The notes under the pieces: generated by a model
Told to the model about the DNA's origin: nothing
The model's input: the letters and a program-made list of their open reading frames with translations, nothing else
Database searches by the model: none
From: Hyposmocoma kahamanoa
Lineage: Eukaryota > Arthropoda > Insecta > Lepidoptera > Cosmopterigidae
Direction: 5' to 3'
Assembly (NCBI RefSeq): GCF_003589595.1
Contig: NW_020654289.1
Location: forward strand, 7,606,830 to 7,670,829
DNA length: 64,000 nt
Shown: positions 55,604 through 64,000 of the stretch, one piece after another
Layout of the letters: each line of letters starts with the position of its first letter
Numbering within the stretch: the stretch's first letter is position 1
Translations under genes and position numbers: made by a program

Positions 55604-55619
55604 GGGCAATTTACAATCT

Positions 55620-55977
55620 AGGCCCCAAATTATCTTTGAGAGATAAGTTTAAGGAAATTAACATTCTTACACTAGCCTCACAGTACATTTCTGAAAATGT
55701 AATTTATGTTAAAAGGAATAGTAATTTCTTTATGACAAATAGTGACAGACATAACATTAATACGAGGAACAAAAATAAACTAGCTTTTCTTGATAGTCGT
55801 CTTCACAAAGTCATAAAATCATTTAAGGGGCAATGTATACGCTTCTATAACAAGATTCCGGTTGATATACAAAATTTGCCTTTCACGAAGTTTAAAACTA
55901 TAGTGAAACAAAAACTTTATACTAAAGGTTACTATTATACAGCTTCTGCGTACTTGGATGACAAAAATCCGTGGTAG
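55620..55977 (+). pseudogene. LINE ORF2 C terminus
   Basis: The frame picks up directly after the R1 insertion and runs to NTRNKNKLAF, CIRFYNKIPVDIQNL, KQKLYTKGYYYTASAYLDDK and NPW followed by a stop. This C-terminal motif is known from many animal LINEs of the CR1/Jockey group. The frame is open. Confidence 0.9.
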
Positions 55978-56215
55978 TAACCCGTTTAGCTCATGGAGGT
56001 AGTCTCGATCTCTGATTTTTCAAATAAAAATAAATAAATATTGTAAATGTTTATTGTTTACAAATGTTATTTACAAAGAGCAACCCCTAGAGTTTCTTGC
56101 TCATTCTTCTCAGAAGAATCTGCCTTACTAATGACCGGTAGAGTTTAACCATTGTGACGTTTTCAAGTGTAATAATGCTTACCTATGAAATAAAGATTAT
56201 TTTGAATTTGTATTT
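55978..56215 (+). other. LINE 3' untranslated region and tail
   Basis: It contains GAGTTTCTTGCTCATTCTTC and AGAATCTGCCTTACTAATGA, phrases I recall from lepidopteran LINE 3' ends. It ends in ATGAAATAAAGATTATTTTG and AATTTG. Confidence 0.7.
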
Positions 56216-56794
56216 TGAAATATATTACCGGAAGATTAGTAGTATGGAAATATGTCGTTGGTATCTTAGACACGTGATTTAGAGTAGTGCCTTAGGAAGA
56301 TGTGACCATTAAGAAAAGTATGCGTCAAAAAGTGCGTGTTTGGATAGAACCCATACGTCTCTCGCCGGGGATAGATATTTCCGGCCGTTTATCTGAACTG
56401 CTTGGTACGGCCATCGAAAGGTTTGTTTCAGGTTATCAAAGCAATTTCTTTGTGAAAGCGAAGGAAAAAAATTCCGGTGTTGTAAAGGTCTCGGCCTTGT
56501 ATACAGATTTGGAAATATTTTTGCTTATCGCTTTGTGTCCTTATTTGACTAGAATATCTGTTAGTAATAAGGCAATAAATTATATTTTCGTCCACGGCTA
56601 TCTCAGCGCACTCTTTGAATTGTGCTTGTATCTCGGCCGAAGCAACCGCCTTTCATTGATTGTTATTTGATTCTGGATAAAAACGATTAGCTGATTGGTT
56701 GTGATTTTTTGAATGTTTGTACGTGAACAACAATATATCTACTAAACACTTTTACAGGCCGAATCATATATAATAGCCATAAATTATATTACTA
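56216..56794 (+). other. Unassigned open frame at about 56318-56670
   Basis: The longest frame runs about 118 codons from the ATG at 56318 (MRQKVRVWIEPIRLSPGIDI). I recognise no domain. The second half is hydrophobic. It could be transposon debris or a spurious frame; the AT-rich flanks give no help. Confidence 0.3.
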
Positions 56795-56900
56795 AAAAAC
56801 TAGTAGTGAAAGAAGAATTCGTCCAGGGAAGAACTGCCAGCAACTGTCATAGGTAGGCGTGTCATTACTTGTGCGTCCCGTCGTTTGTTAACATAAAAGA
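56795..56900 (+). repeat. Family C repeat, internally deleted
   Basis: The head GAAGAATTCGTCCAGGGAAG is joined directly to the tail CAACTGTCATAGGTAGGCGT and CGTCCCGTCGTTTGTTAAC. Confidence 0.7.
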
Positions 56901-58135
56901 CAAAAATAAAATCAAATTATTTGTTGTTACCCTATTAGAGACTAACAAATAAGCAGATATGGATGGTGTCTTTAATTCAGAAAATATTCGTTTGTTCGTC
57001 ATCCATTTCGATCCATCCAAGACTAACGCGTTAAGATTTTGGCGTTTACCCAAAACCAGTTTCAGTTTAGCAACATAAAATATCAGAAAACAATGTTCCA
57101 TCACGATCATAACAATATTTCACATCAAATGTCCAAGTTCTAACTTAGTCTATTTACGATTTGCCGGCAAAGTGAACTTTTCCATAGAGATCACAGTTGA
57201 GTCTATCGAATAGCCCATCCAAAAACTGATTTACTTGTTTCTGTGTACCAATTTATTACAGAACTATACCTACCATTGCGTGCTTGTTACTGAATCCGTA
57301 CGTCTAGCAGAGGTATAACCAAGCATTGGTTGCATTACAAGACGGTATACATTTTAGTGCGACGTTATTGGAATAAGCCTCAGCGAGTGAAATCGAAAGA
57401 TAACTTCGTATTGTCGTTTGTAACTCCTCGACTGAGCGAAACAAGAATTGGTTCAAGCGACCACTGCGACTGGAGTACTGTTGGCATCATTTAGTTTCTG
57501 GATTTCTCTTGAGGAAAACCGTCTGTTCAATTATTTTTCTTAAAGTTTACCTTTCTTTTTCCTGACTAAAATCTAATTCGTTGCCCCCATTTTATTTTTT
57601 ATTTAAGTTGTTCTCTATACAGTATTTTACTGAGTCAGAGAATAGGTTATTACAAATGAGTATACTCTATAAGCCCGTGTCGCAAACGAAGGTCAACGTG
57701 TTACGGGTTTGCAATAACCTTGGCAGTTGTGTAATACACGACTGTTTCAATTTCATTTGTGAAAAAAAAACATTTTTCTTTGTATTTTCCACAAAGTAGA
57801 TTTTTTTTAAGTCGCAATTTATTTTCCTCTAGATTTAGACAGCAAAAGCATATGTATTAACGAAAAAGAAAATATCATTACAATTTTACTTTTTTTACTT
57901 AGCCCGTCACGCACACGTCTTACAGCACACGACCGGTGTTCCTAACCATTTTGGTAATTTTTTATTTGCTTTTCATATATTTTTTATAAATTTAAAAACA
58001 TAATTGCGCGTTAAAGACAGTATGTGGCTAAATAAATACCTGACATCTGCCATAAAATAAACAAAATTATAATAATTAATTTTTTTTTATTGAATTGATA
58101 TTCAATTATGTTTTGTGAAATTACTCCATTAGTTT
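56901..58135. other. No recognisable feature
   Basis: AT-rich sequence without a supportable call. Confidence 0.4.
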
Positions 58136-58353
58136 GTTATAATTATTAATACAAAGATCGAACACTCAGAAAAAATTCCTTCGATCCGGTCGGATTCGAA
58201 CCGACGTCTTCTTGCATACCGTGCCAGACGCTATACCAACTAAGCCACGGAACGAACCAATGGACCTCACGATTTTTTCTATGTGCTTGCGCCGTGTCTT
58301 TGTACTTGGTCTTTCAACGACTTTTTAGTCGTAGCGCCATCTATGAGAAATCT
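58136..58353 (-). repeat. SINE family E, full length
   Basis: The minus strand has A box TGGCTTAGTTGGTATA, B box GGTTCGAATCC, a GATGGCGCTACGACTAAAAA start and a GATCTTTGTATTAATAATTA tail. It is the best-preserved family E head in the window. Confidence 0.85.
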
Positions 58354-59265
58354 ATTACAGATTTATCACACAGAGTTTCATCAAATTCATTATTTAGTTT
58401 TTCACGTAAAATCTCCTTGCTACAAAACATTTAAATTTTGAAATATAGATAATAAATTATTTTTCAGCTTTTTCAGCAGCAGGAGTAGTTAGGCAGATTT
58501 TTGTCATCCATTACTCGAATTTGAGATTAAAAGTGGATTTTTGTTTTGCTTACATTGTTTGAAATATATTTAACGTATATGTTTGTTTATTAAAATGCTT
58601 TCAGTCTTATTGACACTCCGCTGTAGTGATATTTTGTTCACAAATGTACAGTGGCGAGGCGTCCATATAACTCGATTCCCACCGGCTTGCCTAATATTTT
58701 CCACGTATCATCAAATATCATAATATTTTAAAGAAATTTACTATATTTTGTGCTTAATTGTACATGTAGAATAATTAACCAGTGAAATAAAGTGTACGAG
58801 TATCTTGTGTGCTAATGAGTTTGTTAAGGCAAGCGTTTTTTGTTTTGCTCCGGATTTACTAAAGATAATTTTCACGCCTCGCTACTGCAAATGTATTTAT
58901 CACACACGCATTAAAAATATTGTTTCTATTCATAAAACCCTAAATCAAATAATGCGATAAATTTTAATAACCTTTACAATGTTCTTATTCATAAAGTCGT
59001 AAGCCAAATAGTTAAGTTAATATATACATTTTGCATGACAGATAAAATAACCAAACACGTTAACAAATCTTAGTACGCGCTATAAGCACTCATCCTCTTC
59101 TTATCGTATCTATAGAGAAAGTATATTATGACAATCTGCGAAAGATACTTGCCGATTGTTACCTAGGGCACCTAGCGTACAAGAAATGAGTGAATGAGTA
59201 CGTCGTGGGGAGGCTTCTTAAGTGCCAATGCCTGTATTAATTTAAAAAACAATATTTATTCATGA
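58354..59265. other. No recognisable feature
   Basis: AT-rich sequence without a supportable call. Confidence 0.4.
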
Positions 59266-59524
59266 TATGAAGCTATTTTTTCGAACTAAAATCGCGAATA
59301 TTTGTTTCTTTCAAACAAATCAACCTTTCAGGCCCTTTACAGGTCCCATGGTCACGGTTGACTGAAAAAAATATATACACAATTTTGATACAAAAAAAAA
59401 TTGTTTCGTTTCCTAGGTGTAACAATCGCGAAAACCCAAGAACCTCTATATTTATTCATATATTTAAAAAAGAAAACTCCACAAATACACTATAGATAAG
59501 TTCTTGATTGAGATTTTTATTTTA
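59266..59524. repeat. Family F MITE and flank, undisturbed copy of the 42.6-45 kb block
   Basis: It matches 42655-42829 up to the ATAT at 59458-59461 and then 45013-45065 (TTTAAAAAAGAAAACTCC...). It is thus the empty-site copy for the LTR element at 42830-45008. The family F palindrome lies at 59270-59405. Confidence 0.82.
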
Positions 59525-59755
59525 TTTTAATTTTTTTTTATAACGTCAAGTGACTGGATGAACAAGTCGTGCGCCCGATGGTAAGCTACACGCCTGCCCA
59601 TAACAGTTGCAGTGTCATTCAGAGCTTTGAATCGCAAAGATCTGAGAGGCACTGCGACTGCGCCCATCACTCTGAGACATAAGTTGACAAGTCCTATGTG
59701 CCCGTAATTTCACCAGCACTCTTACTTACCCCTCAAAACCGGAACACAGAATTTG
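59525..59755 (-). repeat. Family C repeat, in the duplicated block
   Basis: It follows ATAACGTCAAGTGAC exactly as at 45066, so family C was present before the block was duplicated. It runs to CCCCTCAAAACCGGAACACA and lacks the head. Confidence 0.8.
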
Positions 59756-60372
59756 TTTAATACGGAATTTATTTAATATTTTTATTTACTTAGGGATTTT
59801 AATTCTTAATTGAATTATATAAATTGATTCAATTTAACGTTTAAAATATGCTATTGGTCGCTATTAACCGAAATAAATAAATTGTATTTCTTTTATATTT
59901 TGCTTTATATAGCTTCGATACAAAAAACTTGATGATTTGTATTACTTGTAATTTTTATCGCAAGGAATGGCCTTTGAAACAATAGCAATAAAATCCATTG
60001 CGACTAAAAGTCTTGCAACAAAGTATCGTCGTAACGCTTCCATCCCATCACGTTTTAGCATTCTTTACTTGAAGCCATTTCGTCTTCATCTGATATTTAC
60101 TCGCGAAATATCATCTGAGTCCGCTCGCATCTAGTCCGGCAGTAAAGAGTCAGTGACCAATAAAAAGTTTTACTCCCACTAATGGACGATATAGTCTCAT
60201 CATAGACTCGCTACATTGTAATGTACCATTTATGATACCATTCTCTTTTTAACTTAGTTTATTTTGTTGTCGCGGATTTGCGTTATTGTGCACATAACAC
60301 AAAATATATTATAAATATATGTATTAACTACGCTTGTTGTGATTGTTGTGCAAAAGAACTTTGTTTTTTTAG
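59756..60372. other. No recognised gene
   Basis: AT-rich sequence. 60155-60185 (AATAAAAAGTTTTACTCCC) is the inverse of a 17-base word at 34733. No gene is seen. Confidence 0.4.
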
Positions 60373-60735
60373 AGTTCCGGTTATGGGTGTTGGTGAAATT
60401 ACAGTCACAAGGAACTTGTTAACTTTTGTCTCAATGTGATAAACGCAGTGGCAATACCTCCGAGATCTTTGACGACTTCCGTGGGCAAGTGTCGCCATTT
60501 TCGAGGCTCCGCGTTCGATCCCTGGCGAGGTCAGTGAAGAAAACTAACTTTTCTATATTGTCCCGGGTTATTGTTTCTGCTTCCCATAACACAAGTGTTT
60601 CAGTTACTTAATTATTCAGAGCGATGTGATGTTGTCTAATATAATAATAAAATTTGCGATATAAAGCTCTGAGTGGCACTGCAACAAACGCGCGACTTAA
60701 TCATCTCCTTACTTGGTATAATAATAATAATACTT
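60373..60735 (+). repeat. Family C repeat split by SINE B
   Basis: The first part ends GCAGTGGCAATACCTCCGAG and ATCTTTG. The second resumes at 60653 (TTTGCGATATAAAGCTCTGA) and ends near GGTATAATAATAATA. Confidence 0.8.
60472..60652 (+). repeat. SINE family B inserted in family C
   Basis: It has a head with B box GCGTTCGATCCC, the body TTTTCTATATTGTCCCGGGT and the GATGTTGTCTAATATAATA end. TTTG lies on both sides as a short target duplication. Confidence 0.82.
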
Positions 60736-60749
60736 CCGTTGAGTAATGC

Positions 60750-60911
60750 AAAATCCCCATTTACACGTCCCATTGCTGGGCACGGGTCTCCCAGTCGAGG
60801 GTTTGGGCCACAGTCCACCACGTTGGCCCAGCGCGGGTTGGGGATTTCGATGATGAGGGTTGTGAACCTTCTTTGACGTGCAGGTTTCATCACGATGTTT
60901 TCCATCTTCGA
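60750..60911 (+). repeat. Interspersed repeat common in Lepidoptera
   Basis: CCCATTGCTGGGCACGGGTC, then GGGTTTGGGCCACAGTCCAC and a CATCACGATGTTTTCC end. I remember this order from moth and butterfly genomes, where it is very abundant, possibly as a LINE 3' end. This was not checked. Confidence 0.6.
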
Positions 60912-61045
60912 AAATCTCATGGTAAACTTCAAATTAAATTTCGCACGTAACTTCGAGTCACTTTATTAATAAATATCAGTCGAATGCACCTCGATGACTA
61001 CTCAATGCCAATTTACTTGCTGTGGATTGGCAGAACAGAATTGAA

Positions 61046-61215
61046 TTATTTTAGTGTTCGATCTTTGTATTAGTAATAATGACAAACTAGAGTGGAGTAA
61101 TTACACAAAAAATAAATTAATGTCATGGCAATTTTTAAATTTATTGAATGCCACGATGTTTGACCACCATAACATTAAATTATTTTTGTGAAATTACTAC
61201 ACTAGTTTGGTATAG
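61046..61215. repeat. Family E tail fragments, inverted pair
   Basis: A plus-oriented tail (GTTCGATCTTTGTATTAGTA to CACAAAAAATAA, 61052-61115) is mirrored by a minus-oriented piece at 61180-61212. Together they make a small inverted repeat. Confidence 0.55.
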
Positions 61216-61571
61216 CAGCAGCTTGGCGTCCACTACTTGTGACGCGGTTAACAACAATAACTCCTAGGCCACAATAATCTACTTATATCTATCATCTATA
61301 CGATAAGAAGCTTGAAATATATCTCTTTTTCTATTTCTTCTTCCAGTTTTATATACACAGGCTGTCCTACGGCTACGCCATGGCGAAAATTTGTATTTTG
61401 TGATGAAAAACTGTGTGCAATGAACTATTTTAAAAGGCGATCGATTCGCTGGTCACCCCTGGGGTATTAACATGTTCACAGTTCACCATATAAAGGCCGA
61501 AATCTAACCCCATAACATAAGTCCATCGGAATTTCGCATTATATAATAATATAATATATTTAAATTATTTT

Positions 61572-61785
61572 GTTATTACAATTATTAATATAAAGATTGA
61601 ACACTAACAAAAAAATCCTTCGATCTGGCTCTATTTGAACAAACATCTTCCAGCAAACCGTGCCAATGTGCCAACTAAGCCATGGAACGAACTAGCGGAC
61701 GTCACGATGTCTTCTTTGCTTGTTGCAGATCCATGTTTGTGGTTTTTAACGAACTTTTTGTCGTAGCGCCATCTATGAGAAATCT
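61572..61785 (-). repeat. SINE family E
   Basis: It has the tail ATTATTAATATAAAGATTGA, a degraded tRNA-like head (TTGGCACATTGGCACGGTTTGC region) and a GATGGCGCTACGAC start. It is more eroded than the copy at 58136. Confidence 0.75.
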
Positions 61786-62329
61786 ACTTATTTTGTTATT
61801 TTTGAAAAATTACACTTCCTATAAATACTACCCAATCCACAAGTTTAGAAAAAACGGGGCGTTAATCTGCGAGTCCAGGCAAAATATTTGACATTGAAGT
61901 AGTTGCGACGCCGTACGGTATGCGTGGACTTGAGACGCCATGGAATCATGGGCTGTGAACGTGTTAAAGTGACATACATTTATTATTTTCTTCTAATTAC
62001 TTCATATATATTTCTGCTAATACCATGAAAACGGTAGTAAGTGAACAAGGCTTTCCATCAAAAGAGCACTTAAGTACCATTAATAACCTAATTCTTTATT
62101 TCTTCTCTCGCATTAACTGGCTCGATTGCCTGGCATTTCTGAAGGGTACCGAGCACTTGTAATTACTTAATGTATTTGTATTGTATGTTTATTATTCATT
62201 CATTCTATTGTTAAGGCAGTGGAAAGACACTAAATATTCATTACGCATTTGACAAAAATGGTATTTCACTCAGTCAACTTTACTGTTTGGACGTTTAACC
62301 TTATCATATGTTTCATAGAATTGAATGTA
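61786..62329. other. No recognisable feature
   Basis: AT-rich sequence without a supportable call. Confidence 0.4.
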
Positions 62330-62537
62330 ATTTAACGCACATACTCAACGAAGCGCCGCACTAGGGAAACCCTGTGTCGCGGGTGCCATGGACACACACA
62401 TAGACAACCACAAATTACACCCAAACAACTCTCGTGAGAAATAAATATAGGCTATACAACTATTTCTCCCGGCCCGGGAATCGTACCCGGGACCTCTGCG
62501 TGGCAGTCCGGCATGGTAACCGTTCGGCCACAGAGGC
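62330..62537 (-). repeat. SINE family A, full length
   Basis: The minus strand has A box TGGCCGAACGGTTACC, B box GGTACGATTCC, the body and the GTGCGGCGCTTCGTTGAG end. TTTA on both sides may be a short target duplication. It lies next to the head of a family C copy. Confidence 0.88.
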
Positions 62538-62539
62538 AG

Positions 62540-62835
62540 TTTAGTAGCAGAAAGCTTGAATAGCTAGAGTTCAAAGACTTCGTCCAGGGGAGTACTGCCA
62601 CCTTACCTATTCCTGCGGCCAAGCAGTAATGTGAGCCTTGATGTGGGTACTGTTGAAAATACACGCACATGAGACTTGTCAACTTATCTATAAGGGTGAC
62701 GGGCATAGTGGTAGTGCCCCTCAAATCTTTGCGATCTAAAATTCTGAGTGGCACTGCAACTGTTATGGACAGGCGTGTCGTTTACCATCAGTCACGCGAC
62801 TTATTCGTGCCGTCTCTTGGTATCATAAAAAATAT
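62540..62835 (+). repeat. Family C repeat, full length
   Basis: It runs from TAGTAGCAGAAAGCTTG through GGGAGTACTGCCACCTTACC and GTTATGGACAGGCGTGTCG to TTGGTATCATAAAAAATA. Confidence 0.85.
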
Positions 62836-64000
62836 ATGTAAATCTGAAGTATGACACTGGGCGTGTTGTTGATTGCATTGATTTCGTTGTAAGTTTAATT
62901 TTGACCTGACTATAGCTAACCAATAAAATGCCATTTAGTTTCTTTAATATACTTAAGCGTGTAAAAAAGCATTTTAGTTGAATTTTTTGCACGTTTCATT
63001 ATCTGGATGTTCCTACGTGAAATTGTTTATGGGTACCATAGATTCATTGTTTACGTCCTAAATAAACACATCGTAAACAAAATGTTTCGTTAAATTCCTC
63101 ATATTTTCCAAATCATCGCTTATTATTTTTTATAGCCGAAGCTCGTAACGAATTGCTCTTTTTTAGTATTAATAAAACCACTTTCCTCGAGGCCTCTGTA
63201 AAAAAGTCAAGTGTGAGATGATCACACAATGTAGTGGGACCGATAAATATAAAAATCACACACAGTCCTGGGACAAATATTTAAATAACATTCCAAATAA
63301 TTTGCAACTTGAAGTACAATATGAAGAAATGCTTAGAAATGTCATATGGGCATTACGTAAGTAGAAGACGATTACATATACAATTATTGCAGAACTTTTA
63401 CATTAAAATTCAAAAGCACAAACGAAAATCTATTAAAGAAATATTGATAAAAACATCAAGCATTCTCTTTGTGAGACAAGGATCACTAAAACCGGCGGGA
63501 GTTACATCACATAACTTTTTAATATCATTGTTTTTGGACTCTCAAGTACCGATAAAGGAATTATGATTGGTTTGTTATCGTATTTGCTGTGCTTTATTAT
63601 GTTTACTTTGTGCATGCTTTATTGGCGTTCTTTCAGCGGCGTGTCAAGGCCTCTTATTGAGACTTTATTTTATGTTATAGCCGTCAGGTTTGGAAGGTAG
63701 ATAGCGATTTATTGTTGTTTTAAAAAGTTTACGTGGATACAGTGATGATTATACATTTATGTGAAAATAAACTGCGTATGGAAGTGAACAATTTATAAGA
63801 AGTGTGGCCAATTTTTTCAGAAAATGCTGTTAAGTGAGTGATGACTGAGAAGACGGAAATGTTTCGTCAAATGTATCGGTCCTCTGAGTATTGAGCCAGC
63901 TCAGACGAGGTGCTACCTTTACATTAATTTAGGTGGGTATTTTCGAAGATTCTAGACTATATGTCCCATTTCACATCGTGTCTTCGTGCCCTAACATCTG
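62836..64000. other. No recognised gene
   Basis: AT-rich sequence. An open frame at 63309-63566 has basic, lysine-rich content but no known domain and no supporting context. Confidence 0.4.

Larger units (their letters stand above)
52950..56215 (+). mobile_element. LINE (non-LTR retrotransposon), 5'-truncated with two insertions
   Basis: About 2.35 kb of LINE sequence encode the pre-RT region, RT and C-terminal domain, with a 3' untranslated region ending in an AATAAAG...TTGAATTTG tail. It is interrupted by SINE A at 53599-53814 and by an R1-clade LINE at 54908-55603. The protein resembles the Jockey/CR1 supergroup; the clade needs a tree. The endonuclease is missing. Confidence 0.88.

Noticed and set aside
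58170..58260. Functional tRNA gene on the minus strand
   Set aside because: Three copies with the same 5' and 3' extensions show that it is the head of SINE family E.
34733..60185. Shared 17-base word at 34.7 and 60.16 kb as a long repeat
   Set aside because: Similarity does not extend beyond the word and the short CCACTAATGG that follows; kept only as a minor note.

Overview
The window is eukaryotic and looks like repeat-rich intergenic or intronic DNA from an insect, most likely a moth or butterfly (Lepidoptera). It is AT-rich with small GC-rich islands. It is built almost entirely from layered transposable elements. I recognise no intact host gene, rRNA or CRISPR array. The lepidopteran assignment is an inference. 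It rests on a mag-like Ty3/Gypsy element with very short LTRs, an R1-clade LINE 3' end, tRNA-derived SINEs, and interspersed repeats that I remember as common in moths and butterflies (60750-60911 and 23485-23870).

Layout, left to right. 0-5 kb: mostly unclassified AT-rich DNA with a LINE coding scrap and palindromic MITEs. 5.1-7.06 kb: a roughly 2-kb imperfect palindrome (fold-back). 7.39-7.48 kb: mariner-type inverted repeats on either side of the only assembly gap. 8-14 kb: SINE fragments, a LINE 3' end, a possible piggyBac relic, an AT microsatellite, a GATGCA-type minisatellite and a 61-bp tandem repeat. 15.78-17.72 kb: a piggyBac-like relic flanked by TTAA. 18-28.9 kb: MITEs, SINEs and many copies of an unclassified repeat called family C here. 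28905-33246: a complete but dead Gypsy retrotransposon on the minus strand, with 122-bp LTRs, a PBS, gag, protease, RT, RNase H and integrase.

33.2-42 kb: LINE scraps, then a 2.16-kb Tc1/mariner-like relic (37809-39971) inserted in a family C copy. 42830-45008: an LTR-bounded non-autonomous element carrying a GC-rich alanine-coding minisatellite. Both its insertion and a later LINE insertion into its left LTR can be confirmed from empty-site copies in the same window. 51.6-56.2 kb: SINE, an RTE-like LINE tail, and a larger LINE broken by a SINE and by an R1-clade LINE with a 16-bp target duplication. 56-64 kb: more SINE and family C copies and unclassified AT-rich DNA.

Repeat families are named locally: A, B, D and E are tRNA-derived SINEs; C is an abundant unclassified repeat of about 290 bp; F is a palindromic MITE; H is a LINE 3' end; I is an unclassified pyrimidine-rich repeat. 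All protein calls are decayed transposon genes, so the window is chiefly informative as a record of nested insertions.
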